Shown: positions 1 through 11,464 of the stretch, piece after piece
Layout of the letters: each line of letters opens with the position of its first letter
Position numbering within the stretch: position 1 is the stretch's first letter
DNA from: Hygrophila difformis
Taxonomy: Eukaryota; Streptophyta; Magnoliopsida; Lamiales; Acanthaceae
Assembly: GCA_030278955.1 (NCBI GenBank)
Contig: JAOANR010000010.1
Location: 23,094,444 to 23,158,443 of the forward strand
DNA: 64,000 nucleotides
Direction: 5' to 3'
The notes under the pieces: model-generated
Database searches by the model: none
Told to the model about the DNA's origin: nothing
The model's input: the letters and a program-made list of their open reading frames with translations, nothing else
Program-made: the position numbers and the translations under genes

Positions 1-745
1 ACCAATAATCACACCCCAACAGCAACCAAGCACCAGTAACTTCATAGCCCTTCTAAGGATTCGAATTCAACAAGAATTTGCCAAAAACATAAACACACTA
101 TAACATAAACATAGGCAAGGCAACAAGAGTAACAACAATTGCCACATACACTTGCGAAATTGCACAAATCAAGCCTAAAAATCATAAACCCCCAATTTTT
201 GTACACAAACCCTAATTTCCTAAATCTCTTCACAAATCGAATCATTCAAAACATAAAAGTTGAAATTAGGAAGTGGGTTTAGTAGAATCGTACCTGGATG
301 AGTGAAATTGAAGTCGAAATCGAGCAAAAAGGAAGGTAACTCGCCGGATTTAGAGAGAATTGGGGTGTGTTCTCGGATGGGAAATGGAGGAAGTGGCTCG
401 CGCGGAGCGCGAGCCCTATTTTTTTTCAAACAGGGGTTGCCGCGCGCTCCCCGCGCGCCAACGCGCGGCCACCGCGCGAGACCCGGGTGGAGTTTTATCT
501 TTCCTGTTCTGCTCAATCTCTTTCGCTATACGCTCCTCGCTGAACCCGGGCATACATTGACAGAGAAATACGTCGACAGGGAGCATCGCCTGGCATTATT
601 CCGGCAAGGACGGCGGAATTGCCTCACGCCCTCCTTTCACAGGACTACGGGAAACCCCCGGGACGTAAATACCTAGGGACCCTAAGAAATTCCGTAGGGA
701 AATGAGAGCGGCATGTTAACTAACGACCCCACCACCGTTTACTCG
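1..745. other. Unassigned sequence left of the chromovirus fragment
   Basis: No credible gene seen. The first 300 bases are AT-rich. Positions about 395-490 form a strongly GC-rich block full of GCGCG words, similar in flavour to the GC-rich block at 1390-1530 inside the adjacent LTR. Several short open frames cross it, but none shows a recognisable motif. It may be more of the nested retrotransposon or another element cut by the window edge. Confidence 0.4.
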
Positions 746-749
746 TGAC

Positions 750-1034
750 CACGATGTGTTCCACGACCCCCAACTAAAGAAGTATGTGCCCGACACGTCG
801 CATGTACTCCAACCGGACGTAATCGAATTGGATGATGACTTGACCTATGAAGAAACCCCGGTGCAAATACTCGACTACAAGGAAAGGGTGACAAGGAATA
901 AAACTGTAAAGATGGTCAAGGTCCTGTGGTCCAACCACGAGACGGAGACGGCAACCTGGGAATTGGAAGCCGACATGAGGCAACGTTACCCTACCCTCTT
1001 CCAAGACGACCCGACCACAGTTATGGGGACATAA
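750..1034 (+). pseudogene. Chromovirus integrase C-terminal chromodomain (fragment)
   Basis: The frame reads VFHDPQLKKYVPD, then a linker, then a chromodomain ending in WELEADMRQRYPTLF and a stop. This is the usual C-terminal end of the pol polyprotein of plant chromoviruses (Ty3/gypsy, Tekay/Del-like). The chromodomain is thought to steer integration toward marked chromatin. Only the last 90 or so residues are present: reverse transcriptase, RNase H and the integrase core are missing, and sequence before about 745 does not continue the frame. A polypurine tract and an LTR follow within 25 bp, which fixes this as the 3' end of an internal region. The family call is strong; the subfamily is inferred from the chromodomain and LTR size. 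Confidence 0.85.
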
Positions 1035-1044
1035 CTGTATTCTT

Positions 1045-1057
1045 AAGGGGGGGAGGA
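1045..1057 (+). promoter_or_regulatory. Polypurine tract of the chromovirus
   Basis: A purine run, AAGGGGGGGAGGA, lies directly before the LTR start TGTAACACCC. This is the plus-strand primer site for reverse transcription and sets the 3' LTR boundary. Confidence 0.85.
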
Positions 1058-3846
1058 TGTAACACCCGAGGAAAAACAAATTCAAATTGTTTTGAACTAC
1101 GTCATGACTTGATCCCTTCACAGGGTACGTAGACAGCTTAGAACTGATTTCTAAGTTCAGTCACGAAATAAATCACAAAATACATCACGAATTAGATCAC
1201 AAGGACGATAGGAGATGTTGGAACCAATTTAGACTAGGCTAAGTAGGACCCGGAAATGTTGCGAGCGATAAGCCGGACTCGTAACAAGATTAAGGAGAAG
1301 ATTCCGCAACGAAGACGCCCCAGGGAATCGAGCTAACACGTAGAAAACCGATAGGAGAAAGCGAGGGAAGACCTGACGGAACACGCGGAGCCGAACCGGC
1401 CGGTCCGGCCGGCCCGCGCTGTCCGCGCGCCGCCGCGCGGCCACCGCGCGGCCAAGGGCGTCGCGACGCCAGGGCTGGCACGCGTGCTCCGCGCGGACAA
1501 ATGCTTAGGTGCGCGCCACCAGCGCGCCAGAGGTGCTGAAAGTGTAAACTTTCCTTCCATGGCGATTTTCTTGCCTAAATTAACATTCTCTTCGATGGTA
1601 AACGGATCCCAGCAGTAGGGAAGGGCATAAACTCGGTATTGGGCGCCCCCTACCCCTTATTTTCAGTAAACAAACCCTAGACACTCCATCTTCCTTCTCC
1701 AAGTTGAAAACTCCTTCGACACCACTTTCCGGCGAATATTCCGGCGACGACAAGGCAAAAGGACCCAAGCCCTGCCCTCTAGACTCTTGGTAAGCCATTG
1801 TGCAATGTTTCAATTCGTCCATAGATCTCTGAAACTCGAATTCTAACATTATTTCCTTACTACGATTTCACGTCGGAAAACGAACAAAAAGCGATCGGAG
1901 AAGTTGGCCGTTCGTCGTGACCCTAGGACATCCGGAAACCCAATCCAGCGACCCTAACATCATTCTAAGTAAGTTAACACCTTACTCACAAATTTTTGCG
2001 GTTGTTTGTTGTTTAAATCTCGAGATATAGGCTTGTAACAAAAATCGGTTTTCAAAAACCCTATTTTCGTCCAATTTTAAAGACTCGCCAAAAACTCGAC
2101 CTTCGGGAATTCAAACCGAAAACTTTTCAACATAGAAGTTGTTCCTAACACCTTTATCTATCTTGTGTCCAAATTTCAGCCATTGACATTAAGTTTTGCT
2201 ATCCCAATTTTCGCCATGAACTTTCTGTATTGAACCGAGCCGTTTAAAACTGTGACAGATTTCTTCATTCAACTTGATGCATGTTTTTCACCCATTTTTC
2301 GAATGATTTGACTTTGCATTCCTAAACAAAAGTTGTAGATAATTGTGTCTAGATTATGCCTACAAAATTTCACGAATTTTGGTGTTCATTTGATATGTCA
2401 AACGGCCAAGTTTTTGAAACTGTTTTGAATTCGTTTTAAAGGCCATGAGTGTGCAGAGAGTTACACACGATTTTTGAGTACCAAGAATTCATTATTTCCA
2501 AAAACTTAAAACATGAAAGTTGTTCCTTAATGTGTCTTGTAGTTACTGTAAAAATTTCACATCGATTGGTTTTGAAATGAATTTTTAATCGGCGTTACAC
2601 GAACCTGTGACGACAACAGTTTTTAAGACGTACATTATTCTTTGCAATAAACTCAAATTTTAACCCACTTCGGGACCTTATTTCCAAAAACTTAAAACAT
2701 GAAAGTTGTCCGTGTGTGTGTTTTTGAATTACTGGCCAAGTTTCAGAATTTTTGGAGGAAAAACGAATTTTAAATTAAGAAAGGCGTAAACTGCCTCGAA
2801 TAGGATTTTTCGAACTTGAGAAAACTCGAACTATGAAAACGCGACATCGATCCTTTGATAACTTTGAAATACGAACTTTCGAAAAATCCCGTTCACTAGG
2901 CTGAGCCGATCTTCATACTATCATTATCTTTGAGACTGCCTCGTTAGTGGTCTCCTTACTATCTGAGATTGCCTCGTTAGTGATCTCGCGCGCTGTATTT
3001 GTGGATCGCCTCGTTAGTGGTCCTACCATCTTTGTGGATCGCCTCGTTAGTGGTCCTACTATCTTTGTGGATCGCCTCGTTAGTGGTCCTACTATCTTTG
3101 AGACTGCCTCGTTAGTGGTCTCCCATTGTTTGGACTGCCTCGTTAGTGGTCCTATGTTGAGATTGCCTCGTTAGTGATCTCCCGGTATGGTGTCCTCTTC
3201 TTAGTTTACGGGATGAAAAGTAAAAGACTCGTGTGAGTGTTTCATTATGCTTAAATCGTATTTATCCTGTCTTTAATTACGTATTTAAATTTTATGCACC
3301 TTAAATTATGCTTTAAGTTTCGCTTTTTAAATTAAGTTCTTTAATCATAACTTTCCGCTGCTAATAAATCATGTACTTTTAAATCCTCGTACGATAAGCG
3401 AAATCTTTAGTTTTAAACACTTGTAACCTCTTTTATTTGTTAGTTAGGGATTAACCTACTCAGTATATTTTTATACTGACAACCGTTGTCATTTTTCTTT
3501 TACAGAGTATGTCGAGTGACGCATTGCATATGCACTTGGGGGAAACCATAATGGACATTTTAAATTTCTGCATCGTACTGTTTTACCGGGTCTGTTAAAC
3601 CCGAGGATTTGGCCATGTTGGCCGTGATTTTACTTTCCGCTGCACTTACTTTATTTATTTTCCGCACGTGATAATTTCGACTATCGTACTAAGTATTATA
3701 AATTTCCGGACTATATCTTGAAATGTTTTAAATCTTTTACATACCCACAAGCCTTGCGTTTCCTTAGCAAGCTCGGGAAGCCGTGTCTTGCTAGGGGGAT
3801 GCGGCGGTGACATCCCGGCCTGGGTTATCAAATCCGGGGTGTTACA
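1058..3846 (+). mobile_element. Chromovirus 3' LTR (Tekay/Del-like), 2789 bp
   Basis: It begins TGTAACACCC and ends GGGTGTTACA, with TG..CA ends inside a short inverted repeat. A second copy, a solo LTR, is at 39456-42253, so both ends are defined by comparison. It contains a GC-rich block (1390-1530), many short AT-rich diverged stretches and a tandem hairpin array (2935-3182). The right edge joins element A sequence that is continuous in A's other LTR at 37101, so this chromovirus is inserted in A's 3' LTR. The 5' part of the element lies left of the window or is lost. Confidence 0.9.
2935..3182 (+). repeat. Tandem hairpin array in chromovirus LTR (8 units)
   Basis: Eight copies of the core GCCTCGTTAGTG, spaced about 20-40 bp. 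Each core is flanked by a short inverted repeat that varies between units but keeps pairing: GAGAC with GTCTC, GAGAT with ATCTC, GGAC with GTCC, and GGAT with GTCC (one G-T wobble). The solo LTR at 39456 has six units; the difference is two extra GGAT-type units here. Confidence 0.85.
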
Positions 3847-4563
3847 CCTTAGGCCCATCAGGGTCCATTAGCAATGGCATGCCTTTCTCACGTGTTCCAC
3901 AACCTCACCTGGATGTTTTTTGAACTCAATTCGGTCTTCAAATGCAATTCGGTATAGGCCGAATTTGTGTATATTGAATTGCATGAGATCTCTCCTTGTT
4001 GGCCTTTGGCTGGGATGTGGTCTTCAACATCAATTCGGTTTGAGTGTAGACCGAATTGAGTGTATCGAATTGCTCATGTCTCCTGCTTGGCTTCCTTGTT
4101 TTGAGGCAATTCGGTCTGTGCGAGCAATTCGGTGTAGACCAAATTGCTTAGACCGAATTGGGCATATCTTCATTTCTTCCCAACACTTTGTTCATTTTTC
4201 TTCTTCTTCTTCAGCAATTCGGTCTACATGGGCAATTCGGTATAGACCGAATTGCTGTAGACCGAATTGGTCTTCAACACTTTGCCAAAAATTTCATTTC
4301 GTCGGATTTTCACTCTTTTTCCCATCTTTTTATTCCTTTTCTTTTCTTTTTCCTTTTCTCATGTTTTTGGATTTTTCTTACACAAATACAATTAAAATTG
4401 TATATTTTTGTGTTTTTTATTACCAGCTTATTATTTTTACAAACTCGCATTAATCTGTCGAATTCAAGTGCTTTCTTATTAAAATAAGATGGGAATACAA
4501 TCAAAATTTCCGTCTTAGACATGGAAATGGATTGGAAATAATGGAAAATTTTGGCCATTATCA
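3847..4563 (-). mobile_element. Element A 3' LTR, terminal 717 bp
   Basis: Colinear with 37101-37814 of A's 5' LTR. The plus-strand edge CCATTATCA is the LTR start TGATAATGG read on the minus strand, and the internal region begins at 4564. The rest of the LTR should lie beyond the chromovirus, outside the window. Confidence 0.9.
3927..4270. repeat. Palindromic word array, A type, 3' LTR (4 units)
   Basis: Four units of two CAATTCGGT words followed by two ACCGAATTG words, some degenerate. The clearest unit is at about 4214-4270. The TATA box that would follow on the minus strand is removed here by the chromovirus insertion, but is present in the other LTR copy near 37079-37085. Confidence 0.9.
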
Positions 4564-4576
4564 ACATCCTCACATT
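4561..4576 (-). promoter_or_regulatory. AATGTGAGGATGTTGA motif at the 3' LTR boundary of A
   Basis: The 16-mer straddles the internal/3' LTR junction on the minus strand, where a polypurine tract is expected. Identical copies occur at 6843-6858 and 9291-9306 in A, and at three places in B. Confidence 0.7.
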
Positions 4577-6125
4577 TAATACTGATCGTCCCCGAGCAGT
4601 CAGAGTTAGTGCTCCTAAGAGCATGGACTCTGCACATTTAATCCATTTGCGTGGCTTCAAAAATTTCATTCTTTTTATATTGGGATAAGACAATCAAAAT
4701 TACAAGTATTAAATTCTCTTGGTTGTAGTGTTTAATGGAATGATAATTCTCACTTGAATAGGCATACAAACCAATCATTATTGTTAATTCTTCTTGAATA
4801 TGTGCTTAGAAAATCTCATTGGTTTAATTATTGAATTCAAGCATGACATGAACATTGATCAATCAAAGCAGAGCCTCACATATAGTAGAATCGGAAAATT
4901 CACTCACTCTCAAAGTTGGGTTTTAATCATCAACGCCCATAATCAAATTCAATTAAATTCTCCCATAAGCTTGCAATTAGACCAACTCGCCACCTACTCA
5001 TTTCTTCAGACCGAGATCCCAAGGTCTTATTCAAGGTCATAACGGGGCATACGGTTGTAACATTGGTATGGAAGGAAATTATTGGGTATAAGAGGTGACA
5101 CAATTCTATTCCATCATAACTTGGCATTATTTTTATTTAAAGTTTATGATCATCAATATTTCTTTCTTTCTTTTATTTTTCTTTTCCATTGCATGACATT
5201 AGACTATGTCTAATTTGCTTTGTCACTTGCAACTTATTTTTGTTGAATGGATGTCAACATTTTCCTCTTTTTTCTCTTCTTTTCTCTTCTTTCTTTTTTG
5301 ATCGGTTTTTGAATACCGATTGTATTTTTGATGATCATAAACTATAATGCCTTGATGGAATTGGTTTATGTACACTTGGGTTTGGTTTTCTTGGTCTTTT
5401 TATAAAGTTAGGAATAATATAGTGGCTTCAAAGAAAAATTAGGCTTATAGGCTCAGAGTGGTTAATCCTAAAGGGAAAATATTTTTGGGTTTGGATTTCA
5501 AACGAAGGCCAAAAATTTGGGTTTTTCTAAGTGCCTTGATCGTATACTCGATTTCGGGAATATGGCATGGTCTTGAATCGGTCCCGATTGCAAGTTCTAG
5601 TGTCCTTTAATCGAATTGATTTTCACACAACAAGGAAATAATGAGTAAAAGTGACTCATGGCTCAAATCTCACATGGTATGGTTTGATCATGTCATACCT
5701 TTATTCTTAAATTTATCCTTTGAAAATTTCTTGCATTTTATTCAATCAAATTCTCAACATGAAAATTTTGGTTTTCTTCCAAGTGATCATATCATTGGAT
5801 TTTTATAGCTCAAAACCTCAAAAATTTATATCATGCATATTTTTAATTATTTTATCCCAATTTAATAGTTTGAAAATTTCATCATTAGCCTAAATTCAAC
5901 ATGTGAATTTAGGTGACAAATTTATGCTTGTTTTATGCCGGTTATTTAATTGAAAGCTTTGTTTTTGGCATGGCAGTCGCTTATTCATCTCGGACTGCCA
6001 CACATCTTTTTCAAAATATTTTTGAGATCTCAAGACGAAAATCTCTTTGTGGAAAGCATGGAGGAATAATCCCGACTTACAGCTTTTGACAATCACGTCA
6101 AGTAGTTCCAAGGTTCGGCTTACAG
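4577..6125 (-). other. 3' non-coding region of element A
   Basis: AT-rich with pyrimidine tracts, and no convincing ORF. It is colinear on the opposite strand with 28850-30490 of element B; for example, the stretch around 5190-5240 about loss of TAGACTATGTCTA matches 29840-29870. It therefore belongs to the common element backbone and not to the cargo. Confidence 0.7.
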
Positions 6126-6807
6126 CTACGACCCTTGCAAGAGAATTCTGCTCCAGTGGACGAAGTTTGTCAAGCTGCAGGGGAGGCAATAGTCGTAGTC
6201 GCCCAGTTCGTCTAGGTCTTCTTGCATCCTTGGACAGTAGACCCTGGGCTCTTGGTCACCAAACAAATCAGGGGTTTCCAGGCTTTCTATCAGCCATGAG
6301 AGGACGTTGGTACCCACATATCTCAGGACTGATTCGTCGGTTGCCATTTTGTCTATCATTGCTACCCCTTGACGAACTTGGTCATTGTCCAGCTTGCTCA
6401 GCAGCATGTATCCCCTTACAAAGATTGATGCCTTATGATTATCCTCCATCCCTGGTCTTAGCAACTCGCACGCTCTCTCCTCATCCCCTGCTCCGAATGC
6501 CTGTAGAGCTGGGATGAGTTGGAGGTTGAAATTCCCTGCCTCCTCACATGTTCGGAGAAGTTCATCCTTCTGCCTCTGTACTCCCTGATCCCATATCTTT
6601 ATGATGGTGGTCTCTAATTCGCACCTTTTGTAGACAATGGGCAGATTTCCTGCAGCTCAGAGTTTCTTGCATGTTTTCTTGGCAGTGAATACCTTTTTGA
6701 TGTCGTCCTCCCCTATACGGGAGAGGATTTCTCCTAGGAGTTCCATCGGTAAGTCGAGCAGTTCAGTTCTTTCTTGCTCCTGAATCGGATCTGGAAGGAT
6801 GATACCT

Positions 6808-8234
6808 CTGCGAAGATGGGGGGTACTAAATCAAATTTAAAATCAACATCCTCACATTTTGAGCCTTACTCTAAATGTGAGTTAATTGGTTTTACTTGAA
6901 TTTATTGGGGCATAGTACATATAATATAAGATAAGATTAGATTATTAAATCTAACACTATTGCAACCACAGAGTTGAAAGAGAATGAGAATAAGGGTCTT
7001 GGACCCTTATAAATTTTTGTCTTAGACTAAAATAGTCTAAAGATTTTTAAAATGGTCAAGAGACCAAAAGATAGAATTTTATAGGCTATTGAGCCTACAA
7101 AAACAAATTTTGATTTTTAATCACTATAGAAGTGATTCAAAAACATGTGAAATGGAATGAGGAATAATCAATGATAATGGAGAATGCACATGATGAATGA
7201 TAGAATTAATAGCAAGCATGAGGCAATGGAATAAAAACAAACTTACACACATAAACATAAAAAGACTATATTTTTTTTAAAAATTTTATGGAAAGTGATG
7301 ACTTATTTATTTAGTAAAAGTGGGATGTGAGTGGTCCCCCATTTGACATTTTTGTTGGAAAATGGGTGATGAAAAGTGAGCACAATTGCTACACTTTGTT
7401 GATTCCCCACACATCCCAATATGTGTAAGTCAAACACTTAATAAAACAAAATCTTACCAACTTTTTGTCTTTTTTAAATATAAATGCCATGCCAATTTTA
7501 GTATTTGAGATATACTTGTCAGGAAAAATTTTGGCATGGTTTTGTTTGTAACCCATGTTACCCATTTATTACAAACATCAACTTTTCAGTTGAGTTTGTA
7601 GTGTGTAGTAAACTGGCTACCCATAAATATTTATTAACAAGGTTCACAAATTACAGAAGCATGCAAACAAACTCACAACACAGTTCAACACAATTCACAT
7701 ATGCCAATATTTTTCAAAAATTTTGCCAACAAATCATGCTTCAACAAGGCAATTTCACTCAATCAATCATGCTTATGCAATCATCATTATCACACATATC
7801 AACACAGTAGTACAGGAGCAAAATGGAAAAGCTACCCCTGTGTTCACCATCATTACAGTTATCAAAGTATAATCACAGTCATCAACAAATGGAAATGACA
7901 ACAAACTTTACACAATGGACAAAAACAGATTTTTGAGGGTTTTGGAACCCAAAATTTTTCAAGACAAAATACCATCCTAGAACACAGTAAGCTCAAGCAT
8001 TCAACAATGGAGGTTCGAACAAAAGACAAGTTAAGCCATAGGTTCGCACTACCCTGTTCTAGGCCATTCCAACCTTGCCCAACCCATTCCCACCACATTC
8101 CGACCTAACTTCGACCTTCCCCAACATGAAAACAGTCACCATTCCCTTCCCCACCTCCGATTTCACAAAACTCATGAAAATACAAAAACTGAAATCGCGA
8201 GAATGGAGTGCGAAATCGAAAACAGAGAGCTTAC
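6808..8234 (-). other. Intron of the element A cargo gene
   Basis: 1427 bp, GTAAGC at the donor and a pyrimidine-rich CAG acceptor, phase 2. Short matches to element B's cargo intron occur in the same order, for example around 7330-7345 versus 23910-23925 (GGGACCAC..CACATCCCAC). Near the acceptor are small hairpins and the shared 16-mer at 6843-6858. Confidence 0.6.
6843..6858 (-). promoter_or_regulatory. AATGTGAGGATGTTGA motif in A cargo intron
   Basis: Same 16-mer as at the 3' LTR boundary, about 35 bp upstream of the cargo exon 2 acceptor. The equivalent copy in B is at 24354-24369. Confidence 0.75.
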
Positions 8235-8416
8235 CCCATGCTCCCACTCGGATTAGAGGATGAAGGTGCCATTTAAAAAGCTTTGGGAGTGATTTGGAAC
8301 GGAGCAATGTACTGGTTCGAGTTCTGGTTTCGCGAGGAATACGAAGGGTCGCGAGAGAGAATCGGGAATTTCGTAAGTGTGGAAGTGAAAGCAAGAGGGA
8401 AGAAGGGGAAAGGGGA

Positions 8417-8425
8417 ATATATAGG
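8417..8425 (-). promoter_or_regulatory. TATA box of the internal promoter of A
   Basis: The minus strand reads CTATATATTCC, about 150 bp before the exon 1 ATG at 8272 and just downstream of the palindrome array. The matching TATTTAAA in B is 146 bp before its exon 1 ATG. Confidence 0.65.
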
Positions 8426-8441
8426 GTAGTGGGACAGGGGT

Positions 8442-8961
8442 CAATTCGGTCTAATGGAGACCGAATCATCAATTCGGTCTAGACCGAATTGATGAAATCC
8501 CCAATTGTTTGTGAGGGATTCGGTCTCTAAGCCAATTCGGTATAGACCGAATTGGTTTGTAGACCGAATTGGGGGTAAATCACAAACAACTCACAGGCAA
8601 TTCGGTATTTAAAATCAATTCGGTATAGACCGAATTGACATCAGACCGAATTGAAGTGAGTATACCAAATTGGACACTTAGTAAAATAAAAGGGTTGCTT
8701 TTGCGAGGCAATTCGTTCTTTTCAGGCAATTCGGTATAGACCGAATTGCCTAGTAGACCGAATTGGTCACTTGCAGAGATAAGAATGAACTAATGCCTTT
8801 CATAGATCAATTCGGTCTATTTAAAATCAATTCGGTATAAACCGAATTCCTTAGACCGAATTGCTACTTAGCAATATTAACACCAAATGTGTGCCTTGGA
8901 GGATCAATTCGATCTTTGGGTTAATTCGGTCTAAACCGAATTGGCTTGAGACCGAATCGCC
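8442..8961. repeat. Palindromic word array, A type, internal (6 units)
   Basis: Six units built from CAATTCGGT and its inverse ACCGAATTG. Most have two direct words, a near-fused palindromic centre, then a second inverse word. Unit starts are roughly 80-105 bp apart. It lies between the end of pol and the cargo exon 1, directly upstream of the internal TATA box. Confidence 0.9.
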
Positions 8962-9290
8962 AAAGCAACACTTAGAAAAATTTGAGATTTTTCAGTTTTC
9001 AACATTTTCTAAAATTATGCATTTTCTACAAATTAACACACTGAACAAGCATATTCACACACAAACATTATTCTAAAAATTGTTGCTTGCATAATTTAGG
9101 TTGGATTAACACTGCTATTTTATGGATTTATTCTTGAACTTAGATTTCTCTAAATTCTGAATTAATTTCCATTAATTGCAATACTAATCCAACCAGGAAC
9201 CTGGTTTTTGAAGCTTTATTTTTCTTTTTGTTGGTCCCATGAATTCCTGCAAAGCAAACATAAGAAAGATTATTAGATCTTCTCCAAATA

Positions 9291-9330
9291 TCAACATCCT
9301 CACATTTAGAGTTTTAGTACTCTAAATGTT
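9291..9330 (-). promoter_or_regulatory. Hairpin plus AATGTGAGGATGTTGA downstream of pol
   Basis: On the minus strand an ACATTTAGAGT/ACTCTAAATGT inverted repeat with a six-base loop merges into the 16-mer. The same hairpin and 16-mer sit at 21949-21986 in element B, immediately after the leader, showing where gag-pol is absent in B. Confidence 0.75.
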
Positions 9331-9407
9331 TAGTTGATGTTTGGATACTTATTTCTCGCAAAAATAAACATGCTATGTAATAAATAATTATATAAGTATA
9401 TATATTT

Positions 9408-9650
9408 TTATTGAGTATAGGCCGGCTCTGATATCATTTGAACTTCTTTTTCGGGATCGAACTGTCCGAGGTACTCCTTCAATCTCTGTCCATTCACCAC
9501 CAGCTCTCCCTTGTCAGTTCGAATCTTGACAGCTCCACTCTTAAACACGTGCACCACTTCGTAAGGGCCTTCCCATCTGGATCTAAGCTTTCCGAGGAAC
9601 AGCTTCAACCTAGTATTGAATAACAAGACATTTTGGCCAACATAGAAGTG
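9408..9650 (-). pseudogene. Athila integrase C-terminal tail
   Basis: The minus-strand frame [30 protein letters not shown] is the typical C-terminal domain of Athila integrases (GPY-like). It is in a different frame from the main integrase ORF, so a small indel near 9630-9660 has broken the polyprotein. It ends at a stop at 9408. Confidence 0.85.
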
Positions 9651-11464
9651 TTTGGATTTGATACGACGATCGTTAACTTCTGGGTCCGCTCTTTGTAAAT
9701 CCTCGAGCTTTCATAAGCCTGCGCTCGTATTTCCTCAATTTCATTGAGGTCCAACTTGCGTTTGCCCTGAGCAACTCTTGGGTCAAAGTTAAGCGTTTTT
9801 ACGGCCCAGTAAGCCTTGTGCTCTAGTTCTACAGGCAAGTGACAGGCTTTTCCGAAGACAAGCCTATAAGGGGACATGCCAATGGGAGTCTTGAATGCAG
9901 TGCGGTATGCCCATAGAGCATCATTGAGTTTACGTGACCAATCTTTACGGGTTATCCCCATCGTGGCCTCGAGTATATGTTTGATTTCGCGGTTTGATAC
10001 TTCGACTTGGCCACTGGTTTGGGGATGGTAAGGCGTGCCTATCTTGTGGAGAATTCCCTTTTTGCTCATAAGACTTGCAAAAGCCTTATTGACAAAATGG
10101 GTTCCTCCATCAGATATGATTACCCTAGGTACACCAAATCTATTGAAAATGTTATTTTTCAAAAATTTAATGACTTGGTGACCATCATTGGTTGGCAGTG
10201 CAACCGCCTCAACCCACTTGGACACATAATCGACAGCTACCAAGATGTAATGATTCCCATCAGATGTCGGGAATGGTCCCATGAAGTCAATGCCCCATAC
10301 ATCAAAAATCTCAAGAGTAAGAATTCCTTTTTGAGGCATTTCATCCCTCTTGGAGATATTCCCTAGTCTTTGGCATCTGTCGCAAGCCTTAACAAACGCT
10401 CTGCAATCCTCGTAAATGGTAGGCCAATAGAAACCACACTCGAGCACTTTATGAGCTGTTCGAGTGGGGCTATGGTGACCTCCATATTTCGATTCATGGA
10501 ATTTTTTAGCGATTTCATAAGCCTCGTGCTCAGTTACACATCGTCTAATAATCGAGTCTGCACAATGCTTGAAGAGATAAGGATCTTCCCAGAAGTAGTT
10601 GACTACATCTCGGTTGAACCTTGCTTTATGGCCCTTGTGCTGGAATGGTGGGATTATTCCACATGCTAAAAAGTTAGCAATGGAAAACCACGGACAAGCT
10701 TGATCATGAAGGTACAAGGCAAACAGTTGCTCGTCCGGAAAATTTTCATTGACGGCTATCTCATTTTTATCATTTTCTATTCGAGACAAATGGTCAGCCG
10801 CACCATTGTCTTTGCCTTTTCTATCTTTTATTATGATATCAAATTCCTGCAACAGAAGTACCCACCTGATTAATCGAGGTTTGGCATCTTGTTTGCTAAA
10901 CAAGTATCTCAGTGCAGAGTGATCTGTGTATGCTATGGTTTTCGTACCAATGAGGTACTGTCTAAATATATCAAACGCGAAAACCACAACATACATCTCT
11001 TTCTCCGTGGTGGTGTAGTTGATTTGGGCTTCATTCAGGGCATGACTTGCGTAATGAATTACACAATGTTTCCCTCCCTTATGTTGCCCGAGAACTGCAC
11101 CTACGACGAGATCACTTGCATCGCACATTACCTCGAAAGGTATTGACCAATCGGGTGGTTGCACTATTGGAGAAGAAATCAACATCTTCTTGAGCGTGTC
11201 AAAGGCTTGAACACACGCTTCATTTATTACAAAAGGATTTTCTTTACAAAGCAGGTTAGTGAGCGGCTTGGCAATTTTAGAAAAATCTTTAATAAACCTT
11301 CGGTAAAAACCGGCATGCCCTAAGAAACTCCTAACCGCTTTTATTGAGTTGGGTAATGGAAGGTTGGATATGGCTGAGACCTTGGCTCTGTCGACTTCGA
11401 TGCCTGCGCGCGAGATGCGGTGACCCAACACGATCCCTTCAGTGACCATGAAATGGCACCTTTC
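9605..11464 (-). pseudogene. Athila RT C-terminus, RNase H and integrase
   Basis: Opens with the RT thumb region ([24 protein letters not shown]). RNase H follows (CDASD, TTTEKE, YTDHSAL, AADHLSR). Integrase follows with an HHCC zinc motif (H..H..CDRC), core acidic residues in GIDFMG and ISDGGTHF, and the glutamate in VEVSNRE. It is in the same frame as the upstream RT piece, separated only by a TAG at about 11464 where a tryptophan codon is expected (LVLN stop ERCHF). The reading frame is lost near the integrase C-terminus. Role: reverse transcription and integration of Ty3/gypsy elements. Confidence 0.92.

Larger units (their letters stand above)
6126..8272 (-). pseudogene. Captured F-box protein gene (element A cargo, two exons predicted)
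   Basis: Predicted exon 1 is 8272-8235 (MAPSSSNPSGSM plus two bases), with donor GTAAGC at 8234. The acceptor is after CAG at 6808 and exon 2 runs 6807-6126; the join is in frame. Exon 2 reads LDLPMELLGEILSRIGEDD, an F-box start, followed by residues like plant At2g35280-type F-box proteins: LLRTCEEAGN, then repeats of the form ACELLRPGMEDNHKASIFVRGYML. F-box proteins act as substrate adaptors of SCF ubiquitin ligases. A TGA at 6659-6657 interrupts the frame just after the F-box, consistent with CGA to TGA decay. The frame ends at 6126. Placement downstream of pol, behind an internal promoter, marks it as cargo. The F-box call is fairly strong; the subfamily is from memory. Confidence 0.7.

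Noticed and set aside
302..676. Overlapping frames on both strands near the GC-rich block
   Set aside because: Composition-driven; no recognisable domain or consistent start.
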